From positions 1 through 64,000 of the forward strand of contig CAMDQN010000002.1 in assembly GCA_945905925.1 (NCBI GenBank): a stretch of DNA of 64,000 nt. Reading direction: 5' to 3'. Made by a program: the position numbers and the translations under genes. The notes below the pieces were generated by a model, which did no database searches, had not been told where the DNA came from, and saw only the letters and a list, made by a program, of their open reading frames with translations. Positions 15,960-23,891 of this stretch are shown here, in pieces (the first letter of the stretch is position 1; each line of letters begins with the position of its first letter). The stretch comes from Singulisphaera sp. GP187. Its GTDB lineage: Bacteria > Planctomycetota > Planctomycetia > Gemmatales > Gemmataceae.

Positions 15960-16772
15960 TTACTCGCGGCGGTCACCGTCCGTGTTCTCCGCGTCCATGT
16001 GAACGGTGGTGTTCTTCAGGGCGCGCCGCAGTGTCGCTGCGCCGTTCGGGGTCACTGCGTTGTCGTTCAGCCACAACTCGCGCAGCGTGCGGAACGCCGG
16101 CGCCGCGCCGAGGAGCGTGACGGCAACATCGTGAAGGTCGGCATCACCCAAGTGAAGCACGTGCAGCGCCGGCGGGAGCTGTTTCACCGCAGCGAGCGCG
16201 GTCGCGCCCTCGGACCCGATGCGGTTGCCGGACAGGTCGATTTCGTTCACTCGCGGGAGCGCGCTGGACGCGAGCACAGCGGCGACCCCCGCCGGACCGA
16301 TCTCGCAATATGAGAGGTCGAGTGTGGTCAGGTTCTTGACGTGTCGCGACGCGGCCAGCGCCCGCGCGCCGGCCGTTCCCCACGGACCTTTCAGCGCTAA
16401 CGCTTCGAGGGAAGCCAACACCGGCAGCGCGAAGACCTCCGCCGCGAGTCCCGGCACGAGGGTGTCGAGATCGAGCGTCAGATAGCGAACTTCGGGCGCA
16501 ACCTTCGGCAGCACCGCGGCGCCTTCGGGGAATTTGGCCGCGTCGAACGATAGGTGATGCGGCTCGCCGTTGTTGAAGAACACGTGCGTGAGGCCGGGGA
16601 GCGCGTCCCGCAACGGGCGTTCCCATTCCGTTCCGTGTTCGCGGAGCAACTCGCGCTCCTCCGCGAGCAACCCTGCGAGGCAGTCGTCGGTCTCAGCCAT
16701 GTTCTCGTTCACCACCGCGAGTTGGCGCTGAACGACGGTAAAGCGATCGCGCGCGGCCGCATCATTAGCCAT
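15960..16772 (-). CDS. Leucine-rich-repeat (RNI-like) protein
   Basis: This 270-residue protein has a charged helical first part (1-60) and then ribonuclease-inhibitor-like repeats: VRYLTLDLDTLVPGLAAEVF, KNLTTLDLSYCEIGPAGVAA, VNEIDLSGNRIGSEGATALA, LHVLHLGDADLHDVAVTLLG, LRELWLNDNAVTPNGAATLR. No signal peptide or transmembrane segment is seen, so it is probably cytoplasmic. Gemmata-type genomes have many such proteins, often linked to TIGR02996-type domains. The N-terminal part here does not show that domain clearly. Its role is presumably protein-protein interaction. Confidence 0.8.
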   Translation of the reverse strand: MANDAAARDRFTVVQRQLAVVNENMAETDDCLAGLLAEERELLREHGTEWERPLRDALPGLTHVFFNNGEPHHLSFDAAKFPEGAAVLPKVAPEVRYLTLDLDTLVPGLAAEVFALPVLASLEALALKGPWGTAGARALAASRHVKNLTTLDLSYCEIGPAGVAAVLASSALPRVNEIDLSGNRIGSEGATALAAVKQLPPALHVLHLGDADLHDVAVTLLGAAPAFRTLRELWLNDNAVTPNGAATLRRALKNTTVHMDAENTDGDRRE

Positions 16773-16904
16773 CGCTGCACCCTCCCGGTTACGACGAAAC
16801 GGATGCCCGCGGGAACGCGGTACGGTTTCATTCTATGACGGGAACCCTCGGAACGCGACGAACGTGGCCCGGCGCTCGTTTGGGTGCTTCAGGATGCGCT
16901 TCCC

Positions 16905-18113
16905 TCACACGGGTTCATCCGCGGGTTCGTCGGCTTTCGCGGGCAGGTCGAACGACGGGAGCGGATCCAGTTTCAGGTGCGTGCGAGCGGCGCTCACGAG
17001 GTTCATCAGGTGGGTGCGCGCCACGAGGTGGTCTTCGAGAACTTCCGGCGGCACCACGACCGCCGCCGACATCCCCACACCAATGGGCCGGCGAAAATCC
17101 GGCTTCTTGTTCTTCGTCGGTGGACCCTTCGCGTGCGAGGTGTAACTTCCCCACACGCCCTCGATCCACGCGGCGAACACCGGGGTGTCGGGCCGCGCCT
17201 TCAGGATTTGCCACACGCCTTGCCCGAACCGCCGCAGCGCCCGGTCTTCGGAGCGCCGCAAGTAACCCTCGGGGAAAATCACCACGCACTCGCCGCGGTC
17301 CAGCGCCGCGATGGCTTCCTGAATCTCGGGCGCGTCCTTTTTGAGCACCTTGTCCGGTACGCGGATGGTTCCGAACGCGACCACTAACCGGTGGACAATC
17401 GGGAGGTCGTAAAACGTTCCATTCATCATCGCCGTGATGGGCCTGGGCAGCACCTTGACCAAAAAAAACGGGTCGATCCAGCACCCGTGGTTCGCGATCA
17501 CGAGGCACGGCCCGGTTCGCGGAAAGTCCGTGAAGCCCGGACCGGCGCGCCGCACCTTGTACATCACCCACAGAACCGGTTCCAACACCAGTTCGAACAC
17601 CGGGCGGAACAGCCTGGCCCACGACCACCCAACAAGGACGACGGCCGCGAAGAGCGCGAACCACGGGGGCACGTCATAGGGTCGCCCCCGCGACACGACC
17701 GCCGCCACGAGAACCGCGCCCACGAGAACCGCGCCGAAGAGCGCTGCGGTTTCCGCCCACGGGTCTTCGCCACGCCGCCCGCGTGCGAGCGCGCCAACGA
17801 CGAAACCGAGAGGAATGCCGTGCGCCCAACCGTGCCACTCGGCCCAATATGCGCCATGACCGACTGCGGCGAGCCACGCCAGCGCCACGAGCGGCACGAA
17901 CCCGAGCGCCCGGTACGGCGACCAGTAGACGAAAGGCAACAGCGCCGAACCAATCGCGGTCCCGACGAACCACAGCACGTTCGCGCCGCGCGTTTCGGGC
18001 GGCAAATCGGCCACGAGAACCGCCAGCGTGGGCAGCGCGAGGCACACGATCCCGGCGGCGCCGAGCGCGCTGTGCCGGTCGCGTCGGACCTGGGGCGATT
18101 CGGATTCGGGCAT
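16905..18113 (-). CDS. Membrane lysophospholipid acyltransferase-family protein
   Basis: This 402-residue protein has about five or six transmembrane segments in the first 175 residues and a PlsC-type acyltransferase domain after them. The catalytic block is NHGCWIDPFF (an NHxxxxD variant of HxxxxD), followed by FPEG and the TPVFAAWIEGVWGS segment. Such enzymes acylate lysophosphatidate or other lysolipids at the membrane. The extra membrane region before the enzyme domain is longer than in ordinary PlsC (about 240 residues total). I chose ATG at 18113; an earlier start at 18173 is possible but would lie over the rpmB promoter. It is divergent from rpmB. Confidence 0.85.
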   Translation of the reverse strand: MPESESPQVRRDRHSALGAAGIVCLALPTLAVLVADLPPETRGANVLWFVGTAIGSALLPFVYWSPYRALGFVPLVALAWLAAVGHGAYWAEWHGWAHGIPLGFVVGALARGRRGEDPWAETAALFGAVLVGAVLVAAVVSRGRPYDVPPWFALFAAVVLVGWSWARLFRPVFELVLEPVLWVMYKVRRAGPGFTDFPRTGPCLVIANHGCWIDPFFLVKVLPRPITAMMNGTFYDLPIVHRLVVAFGTIRVPDKVLKKDAPEIQEAIAALDRGECVVIFPEGYLRRSEDRALRRFGQGVWQILKARPDTPVFAAWIEGVWGSYTSHAKGPPTKNKKPDFRRPIGVGMSAAVVVPPEVLEDHLVARTHLMNLVSAARTHLKLDPLPSFDLPAKADEPADEPV

Positions 18114-18166
18114 AACGGCTCCGCGGACCTCGGGGTGCGAGCAGATATACAGCGGCAGCGCAATCC

Positions 18167-18194
18167 TTGCCACCGCACCGGCGCTCGCTATAGT
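18167..18194 (+). promoter_or_regulatory. Candidate promoter of rpmB
   Basis: TTGCCA at 18167-18172 and TATAGT at 18189-18194 are 16 bases apart; each matches the sigma-70 consensus at 5 of 6 positions. It is 60 bases before the rpmB start. It also lies between the divergent acyltransferase gene and rpmB. Confidence 0.6.
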
Positions 18195-18254
18195 AAGATT
18201 TTCGATATTGCGTCTGCCCCGGACTACCGGGGTTATGTCACGAGATTCACGGTC

Positions 18255-18515
18255 ATGGCCAAGACGTGCGTATTTACTGGCAAGAAAGCGGTCTACGGGA
18301 ACCGCAAGAAGTACCGCGGTAAGGCGAAGTACCTCGGCGGCGTCGGCAAGAAGATCCTCGGCACCAGCCGCCGGAAGTTCAAGCCGAACCTGCAGAAAGT
18401 GCTCTGCATTGTGGACGGCGTGGCAAAGCGTGTGTGGGTGTCGGCCTCCGCGATCCGCGGTGGATTGGTGGTCAAGCCCGTGAAGGTGAAGCCGTTCGAG
18501 AAGGTCAACGTGTAG
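18255..18515 (+). CDS. rpmB: 50S ribosomal protein L28
   Basis: This 86-residue protein has the L28 pattern: MAKTCVFTGKKAVYGNRKKY at the start, SRRKFKPNLQKVLCIVDGVA in the middle, and VWVSASAIRGGLV near the end. It is a component of the large ribosomal subunit. Only the first zinc-type Cys is obvious, so this may be a zinc-independent form; I could not check this further. It stands alone, with a good promoter before it and a hairpin after it. The long open frame that extends 860 bases upstream is not coding. Confidence 0.95.
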   Translation: MAKTCVFTGKKAVYGNRKKYRGKAKYLGGVGKKILGTSRRKFKPNLQKVLCIVDGVAKRVWVSASAIRGGLVVKPVKVKPFEKVNV

Positions 18516-18554
18516 TCGCTCGTGGTGAAGACGTTAGACCTTGCGCCCTCTTTT

Positions 18555-18582
18555 TAGCGTAGGCCCCGGAGGGGCCTACGCT
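18555..18582. terminator. Hairpin after rpmB (AGCGTAGGCCCC family)
   Basis: A perfect palindrome, agcgtaggcccc...ggggcctacgct, between the convergent rpmB and 18598 genes. The preceding tttt suits termination in the minus direction, so it can serve both genes. It belongs to the TTTAGCGT motif group. Confidence 0.65.
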
Positions 18583-18597
18583 ACGCGCGGTGCCGAA

Positions 18598-19005
18598 TCA
18601 CTTCTTCTTGTACTCGCCTTCGACGATGTCCTTGGCCTCATCCGCGCCATCGCCCTTGAATTCGGAGAGGGTGGCGGTGGTGCCTTTCTCGACCCACTTA
18701 AAGCTAATCTTGTCGCCCTTCTTCAGCTTGTTGGGGAAGTCGCCCTTCTCCACGATCTCCGTGAACTCGGCCGTCACCACGTCCTTCTCCTTCGTCAACT
18801 TGGCCTTGATGACAACGCCGTTGCCGCCGGCGGTGACGTGGAACGTGACGGTGTCCTTGCCAAACTCGAATTTGAGATCGACTCCGTTGGACTCGCGGAC
18901 CCACGCGGTCGCCTTGTCCTTTTCCTTCGGGTCTTTTTTGTCTTGGGCACCAGCGCCGAGGGTGACGAGGGTCAGAGCGAAACTGCCCGCGAGCAGTCGG
19001 AACAT
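18598..19005 (-). CDS. Small secreted protein, unknown function
   Basis: This 135-residue protein has a signal peptide (MFRLLAGSFALTLVTLGAGA) and a mature part rich in Lys, Asp and Thr with alternating beta strands (VDLKFEFGKDTVTFHVTAGG, GDKISFKWVEKGTTATLSEF). It probably folds as a small beta barrel or sandwich in the periplasm. No family was recognised. I chose the ATG at 19005, which begins the signal peptide; the frame upstream translates the GGGGAGAAG repeat. Confidence 0.75.
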   Translation of the reverse strand: MFRLLAGSFALTLVTLGAGAQDKKDPKEKDKATAWVRESNGVDLKFEFGKDTVTFHVTAGGNGVVIKAKLTKEKDVVTAEFTEIVEKGDFPNKLKKGDKISFKWVEKGTTATLSEFKGDGADEAKDIVEGEYKKK

Positions 19006-19332
19006 GGGGAACTCCTTCGAGAGTTGGGAGGCGCAACGGTGGAACCCGTCGCGGGCAGAGTAGCGGAAGGACGGGTCGCCGCCCACCGGTTCACGCCAAG
19101 AAGAAGAAGGGGAGAAGGGGAGAAGGGGAGAAGGGGAGAAGGGGAGAAGGGGAGAAGGGGAGCAAGGGGAGAAGGGGAGAAGGGGAGACAAGGTGTCAAG
19201 CCCGGAAGCCACGCGTTGTCTTGTCTCCCCTTCTCCCCTTCTCCCCTTCTTCAAACGGGTTGGCCTTCCGTCACCCGTCCCCGTGGGGTATACGCATCGG
19301 CCCGTGTTCCGTACCGATTAGGGTCGCTCCAA
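19006..19332. other. Intergenic stretch with GGGGAGAAG repeats, no gene
   Basis: About 330 bases between two divergent genes, largely occupied by the GGGGAGAAG tandem array and its complementary arm. Either promoter would have to lie beside the repeat. Nothing else was recognised. Confidence 0.6.
19108..19250. repeat. GGGGAGAAG tandem array with complementary arm
   Basis: About nine copies of the 9-base unit aggggagaa run from 19108 to about 19188. The complementary strand (cttgtctccccttctcccct) lies at about 19220-19250. A smaller version overlaps the portal gene end. Homopurine/homopyrimidine DNA with this mirror symmetry can form triplex structures. Confidence 0.85.
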
Positions 19333-22314
19333 ATGCCGAAGCCGACGCGCCGATACGCGATCATGGTCGCCGTGCTGGTCGTTCTTGGCGGCGCGTTCGC
19401 CCTCGTACCGGTCCGCGGCGATACGATCCACCGGTTTGGCTTCGGCGGCAAGAACACGGTTCTCCTCCGTGGCGACGCGAACGTGAAGGTCGAGGAGAAG
19501 GAACACGACATCTCCGACCAGTCGTTCAAGAGCCAGCCGACCAGCGAACACTTCAAACTGACTTCCGACCTCGCGGCCGGCGACGCCGCGTTCATCCACT
19601 ACCACTACGACACACCACCGGCGCCGATCACGCCGGCACTCTCGGCCGGCGTGTGGGTGAAGGCGACGAAGACCGGCGTGCAGTTGCGGGCTCGCGTCGT
19701 GTTCCCGAAGGAACCCGACCCGGCGCGGCCCGAATCGCCGCTCACGATGCTCGTCGTCGGCGACACCTACGGCAAGGCGCGGACGTGGCAGAAACTCACA
19801 CTCACCGACATGCCGGGACTCGTCGGCAAGCACCTGCCGGCGCTGCAAACCAAGATCGGTCGCGCCGTGAACAGCACCGGCGCTTACGTCGACCGGCTCG
19901 TGCTGAACCTGTACACCGGGCCGGGCACCGCGGACGTCTGGATCGACGACCTCGACATCGGGCCGGTGAAGGTGCCCGACGACGCGAAGGGTCCGGGCGT
20001 GCCGGTCAAGAACCCGAAACTGGGCGACCCGGCCAGCGGGCCGCGAGGGCGCCTCGCCAAGCAAGAGGGCGGGCAACTGTTCGTGGACGGGAAGCCGTTC
20101 TTCTTCCGCGCCGTGCGGCACACGGGCGCGCCGCTGCACGTGCTGCGTCAGGCCGGGTTCGACACGCTCTGGGTGCCCGCGGACGTGGACGCCGAGGTAC
20201 TCGCCGAGGCCAACCGCGACGGCATGTTGGTGGTGCCGTCGGCGCCGCTCGCGCCGCCGCCGACCATCACGGACCCGACCGCGACCCGCGCCGCCGAGGT
20301 CGCGCTCGACGGTTACTACCGCAAGTTCTCCAGCGCTGATGTGCTGTTCTGGGACATGGGCGGCGGGCGCCTCGCGGAGCAGACCGATGCGGTCGAGCGC
20401 ACCACGCGATACATCCGCAAGTTCGACGCGAAACGCCCGTTCAGCGCCGACGTGTGGGACGGGTTCCAGGGGTACTCGTCATTCCTCGACGCGGTCGGCG
20501 CGCACCGCTGGCCGCTGTTCTCCAGCCTCGAACTCACCAGTTACCGCGACTGGATGACCCAGCGTAAGGCGCTCAGTTCGGAACGCGCCGTGTTCTGGAC
20601 GTGGGTGCAGAACCACGCGCCGGACTGGTACGTCGCGAGTGTGGCCGGCACGAAGGACGCGGGCAAGTTCGCGGACCCCATTGGTCCGCACCCGGAACAG
20701 GTCAGACTGCTCGCCTACATCAGCGTCGCGTGTGGGTGTCGCGGGCTGGGGTTCTGGTCGGACCAGTTCCTCGCGGACAGCCACCACGGGCGCGACCGGC
20801 TTCAGGGTATGGCGATTCTGAACTCCGAACTGGAGATGCTCGCGCCGGTGCTGCTCGCCCCGCAGCGCGAGCGCCCGCAATGGCTCAACACGAGCCACCC
20901 GAACGTGAAGGCCGCGCTGTTGCGCGGGAGCCGCGGATCGCTGCTGCTCCCCATCTGGCTCGGCAGCGGCACCCAGTACGTTCCCGATCAGGGCGCGGTT
21001 TCGTCGCTCGTCGTGACCGTGCCGTTGGTGGCCGATGGCGCGGACCCATGGCGAATCTCCCCAGCCGGCGTCGAGTGCCTGCGCAACGACGCCCGCAAGG
21101 TGACCGGCGGGACCGAACTCACGATTCGCGAGTTCGACCTCGTCACCCCGATCGTGTTCACCAACGACCTGTCCCAGAACGGGCTTTTAGTGTGGTGGCA
21201 AGACTACAACCGCAAGTACGGGCGCGTTGCGGCGCGGTGGGCGATGGACTTGGCCGCGGAAGAGTACGAGAAGACGTACACCGTGCATGCGCGGCTCGCG
21301 CAACAGGGTGTGCAAGTGCGCGACGCGGACAACCTGTTCAAGCAGGCGGTGAAGTTCCACGAGGACGCCCGGCGCAATTTCGCCGCGGAACTCTACGACA
21401 AGGCGTTCGCCGACGCGCACCGCGCGCTACGGCCCCTTCGCGTGGTAATGCGGGATCACTGGAACCAGGCAGTGGCGACCCTTGACACGCCGAGCGCCAG
21501 CCCGTTCGCGGTGAGCTACTTCAGCCTGCCGAAGCACTGGGAGTTGTTCCGCGAAATTCAGTCGTGCGAGCCGTCGAACACGGTACTGCCGGGCGGATCG
21601 TTCGAGCCGGCGGGCGGCGCGGAGATTCCCACACAGGGGTATCCCGTGAGTGCGATCCCCGGCTGGAGTGCCCGGTTCGGCACGCTCGACCGCGTGAACG
21701 TGGCCGCCGGTGTCGTCCCGTCGGACAAGTTGGAAGACAAGACCGTGCCAAAGAAAGAGCCGTTCCTGGGGCCGAAGATTTTTCGTCCGAGTCGGCCGAT
21801 CGCGTACCCCGACGACGGGTACATCCCGCCGGCGCCGGAAATGGGGCGCGGGGTGCTGAAACTCGAAGTGCGGCGGCGCGGCGATGTCGCGGCCGACGGC
21901 AAGCCGGTAGAGCAGAGTACGCGCCCGTTAGAGCGCACCTTTCTTGCGGTGGAAAGCCCGCCGGTGAAGTTGCCGCCGGGCACGCTGGTTCGCGTCAGCG
22001 GGTGGATCAAGATTCCTGGCGCCGTCACACTGACTTCCGACGGGGTGCTGTTCTACGACGACGTGTGCGGCGAACCGCTCGCGGTGCGGCTCACGAACAC
22101 GGCGGGCACGTGGAAGCAGTTCCATCTGTACCGGCGCGTACCGCAGAGCGGTCAGATCGCGCTGACGATGGCGCTCACCGGCGAGGGGATCGCGTACTTC
22201 GACGATGTTCGCATCGAGCCGCTCGTTCCGACGGTGCCGGGTGTCGCCGGGTACGCGCCCGCTCCGCGCGTGTCGCAGACCGTGCAGCCCGCCGGCGGGG
22301 TGCGCCCGCGGTAG
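19333..22314 (+). CDS. Large membrane-anchored or secreted glycosidase-like protein
   Basis: This 993-residue protein has an N-terminal signal or anchor (about 8-26). The first part (about 40-230) looks like a carbohydrate-binding beta sandwich. Next comes a segment that resembles a glycoside-hydrolase TIM barrel: GGQLFVDGKPFFFRAVRHTG, LHVLRQAGFDTLWVPADVDA, ADVLFWDMGGGRLAEQTDAV, YIRKFDAKRPFSADVWDGFQ. In GH2/GH5-like enzymes the strand after LFW usually carries Asn-Glu; here it reads DMGGG, so the acid/base may be missing. The last 250 residues contain another beta-sandwich domain (LPPGTLVRVSGWIKIPGAVT). I chose ATG 19333; earlier codons in frame have no support. It stands alone. Confidence 0.75.
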   Translation: MPKPTRRYAIMVAVLVVLGGAFALVPVRGDTIHRFGFGGKNTVLLRGDANVKVEEKEHDISDQSFKSQPTSEHFKLTSDLAAGDAAFIHYHYDTPPAPITPALSAGVWVKATKTGVQLRARVVFPKEPDPARPESPLTMLVVGDTYGKARTWQKLTLTDMPGLVGKHLPALQTKIGRAVNSTGAYVDRLVLNLYTGPGTADVWIDDLDIGPVKVPDDAKGPGVPVKNPKLGDPASGPRGRLAKQEGGQLFVDGKPFFFRAVRHTGAPLHVLRQAGFDTLWVPADVDAEVLAEANRDGMLVVPSAPLAPPPTITDPTATRAAEVALDGYYRKFSSADVLFWDMGGGRLAEQTDAVERTTRYIRKFDAKRPFSADVWDGFQGYSSFLDAVGAHRWPLFSSLELTSYRDWMTQRKALSSERAVFWTWVQNHAPDWYVASVAGTKDAGKFADPIGPHPEQVRLLAYISVACGCRGLGFWSDQFLADSHHGRDRLQGMAILNSELEMLAPVLLAPQRERPQWLNTSHPNVKAALLRGSRGSLLLPIWLGSGTQYVPDQGAVSSLVVTVPLVADGADPWRISPAGVECLRNDARKVTGGTELTIREFDLVTPIVFTNDLSQNGLLVWWQDYNRKYGRVAARWAMDLAAEEYEKTYTVHARLAQQGVQVRDADNLFKQAVKFHEDARRNFAAELYDKAFADAHRALRPLRVVMRDHWNQAVATLDTPSASPFAVSYFSLPKHWELFREIQSCEPSNTVLPGGSFEPAGGAEIPTQGYPVSAIPGWSARFGTLDRVNVAAGVVPSDKLEDKTVPKKEPFLGPKIFRPSRPIAYPDDGYIPPAPEMGRGVLKLEVRRRGDVAADGKPVEQSTRPLERTFLAVESPPVKLPPGTLVRVSGWIKIPGAVTLTSDGVLFYDDVCGEPLAVRLTNTAGTWKQFHLYRRVPQSGQIALTMALTGEGIAYFDDVRIEPLVPTVPGVAGYAPAPRVSQTVQPAGGVRPR

Positions 22315-22334
22315 GACAGCGGCTTTGTTTTTGG

Positions 22335-22408
22335 CGTTCGGCAGGTGTAAGGATCCCTGTAGCCGGGCTCACTGACCCCCCTACAGGGATCCTTACACCT
22401 GCCGAACG
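22335..22408. terminator. 28-base inverted repeat between convergent genes
   Basis: The arms 22335-22362 and 22381-22408 (cgttcggcaggtgtaaggat... and its exact complement) enclose an 18-base loop. It sits between the ends of the 993-residue protein gene and the SGNH hydrolase gene, so it may act as a bidirectional terminator. Confidence 0.7.
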
Positions 22409-22410
22409 TT

Positions 22411-23241
22411 TTATTTCGCGGTCAGCACAAGGCGCACCACATCGGCGTAAGCGTGCAGCGTCAGCACGCTGCGTAACTGGTAGCCGTTGCTCTTGAGCGC
22501 GTCGGCGGAGTAGTCCGACAACTTCGCCGGGTAGCTCGGGTGAACGCCATCGCCCGCGATCAGCGTCGGTACCTGATACACGTCCTTCGCGAACTCCTTG
22601 AACTTTGCATCCGCGCCGTTCCAGTCGGTAGGCCGCCGCTTCAGAACCTCCGCGTGATAGTCGATGAGCGGCACCTTCAGGTCGGTCGCGATCTTCCGCG
22701 TTGCCTCCGCGAACGCTTCGCACTTCTTCTCCTGACCAGCCCGCGGCGGAATCGTGGTGAGAATCACGACCGTGCCGTTCTTCAGACACTTCTCAACCAC
22801 CGCGCGCATCTGTTTCGTGTAGGTCTCCGTGTCGGTGCGGGTCACATCGTTGGTGCCGAACATGATCACCGCGCACTCCGGGTTGAGCTTCGTGAGCCAC
22901 GCGTCGATGTTCTTCTCGGCCCACTGTGCGGTCTGCCCGCTCTCGCTGCCGTAGTCGCCGCCGCGCCACTTGCTCCAACAGTCGTCGAGCATGTGCTTCT
23001 TGACAGGGCCGAGCGACTTCGCAATTTCGGGCGGCAGGTCTTTGGGTGCGAACGCGAGCGGAGCCCAGAACGCCTTCGACACCGTGATGGAATCGCCGAA
23101 CAGCGAGAGCGTGCCCGACTTCCCGTTGAACTTGCCTCGCACCTCCTTCATGGGCTTCACCCACGCCGGCGGTTCGTCCGCGGCGCGCGAAGGCGCGACA
23201 ATCGCGAAGATGGCGAGAGCCGTGAGCAGTAGATTGCGCAT
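22411..23241 (-). CDS. Secreted SGNH/GDSL-family hydrolase
   Basis: This 276-residue protein has a signal peptide (cleavage after PSRA, near residue 20). SGNH blocks are present: GTLSLFGDSITVSKAF with Ser51, AVIMFGTNDVTRTDTETY (block III Asn) and GDGVHPSYPAKL (block V Asp-x-x-His). The family covers esterases and carbohydrate deacetylases. The middle part (AQWAEKNIDAWLTKLNPECA) is typical for GDSL lipases. Periplasmic or outer location is inferred from the signal. The stop lies next to the 28-base inverted repeat. Confidence 0.9.
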   Translation of the reverse strand: MRNLLLTALAIFAIVAPSRAADEPPAWVKPMKEVRGKFNGKSGTLSLFGDSITVSKAFWAPLAFAPKDLPPEIAKSLGPVKKHMLDDCWSKWRGGDYGSESGQTAQWAEKNIDAWLTKLNPECAVIMFGTNDVTRTDTETYTKQMRAVVEKCLKNGTVVILTTIPPRAGQEKKCEAFAEATRKIATDLKVPLIDYHAEVLKRRPTDWNGADAKFKEFAKDVYQVPTLIAGDGVHPSYPAKLSDYSADALKSNGYQLRSVLTLHAYADVVRLVLTAK

Positions 23242-23290
23242 GAATAAACTCCGTCGGGATGCGAACCTAAAGGGAGAGTGAGGAAGCCCA

Positions 23291-23323
23291 ATTGTACCCG
23301 TCGCGCCGCGGGTAGGGTACAAT
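23291..23323. promoter_or_regulatory. Operator-like palindrome ATTGTACCC...GGGTACAAT
   Basis: Two exact 9-base arms (23291-23299 and 23315-23323) are separated by 15 bases in the divergent region between the SGNH gene and the 23373 gene. The right arm contains TACAAT, which could be a -10 box for the rightward gene. It is a candidate regulatory site; no regulator is known. Confidence 0.45.
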
Positions 23324-23372
23324 TCGGCTACGCGAACGCTCCTCTTCGAGTCGCGGCTAAACGGAGAACGTC

Positions 23373-23819
23373 ATGTCCAGCCCCGCGCCCGATCTGCCGC
23401 CGATCAAAGGATTCAAGTCCGAGCAGTATGAGTTCAGCGACGAACACAACCGCGAGATTTCCGCGCTCGCGGACGCGATGCGGGTCACATCGAGCCTCAT
23501 GCTGTTGGTGGGATTGGGGTTCGCGGTGCTGGCTGCGCTGACCACCGCGCAGGTCACGAACTCGGGCGGCAACTACGGCGCGGCGATCGGCCTGGGGGCC
23601 GCGGCGCTGTTGTGTCTGTGCATCGGGTTCTGGACCAGCGGCGCGGCCACGTCGTTCCGCAAGGTCGTCGAAACGAAGAACGAAGACATCTGGCACATGA
23701 TGAACGCGCTCGGTTCGCTGCGGGCGATGTACGGTTTGTTGCGCACGTTGATCTTCGGCGCGCTCGTGCTGACGATGGTCGGGATGGGGTTGGTCGCCTT
23801 CGCGATGATGGGCAAATAG
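23373..23819 (+). CDS. Small multi-pass membrane protein
   Basis: This 148-residue protein has a charged N-terminus (1-40), then transmembrane segments at about 41-60 (SSLMLLVGLGFAVLAALTTA), 70-91 (AAIGLGAAALLCLCIGFWTS) and 119-146 (LLRTLIFGALVLTMVGMGLV). No domain was recognised. It is followed after 72 bases by the Kelch-type gene on the same strand, so they may share a transcript. Confidence 0.7.
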   Translation: MSSPAPDLPPIKGFKSEQYEFSDEHNREISALADAMRVTSSLMLLVGLGFAVLAALTTAQVTNSGGNYGAAIGLGAAALLCLCIGFWTSGAATSFRKVVETKNEDIWHMMNALGSLRAMYGLLRTLIFGALVLTMVGMGLVAFAMMGK

Positions 23820-23891
23820 TGTTCTTGTGGCGAGCCGGGAGCGTGAGCGACCGGAGGATCATCCGTTGATCGCGAAACAAGGGGAAGGATC

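Noticed and set aside
17391-18254. 288-residue extension before ribosomal protein L28
   Set aside because: It is antisense to the acyltransferase gene; L28 begins at 18255 and has its own promoter.
19108-19188. Possible CRISPR array
   Set aside because: The repeat unit is 9 bases without spacers; this is a simple tandem repeat.
18541-19332. 264-residue extension before the 993-residue protein
   Set aside because: It runs antisense through the small secreted protein gene and the tandem repeat.
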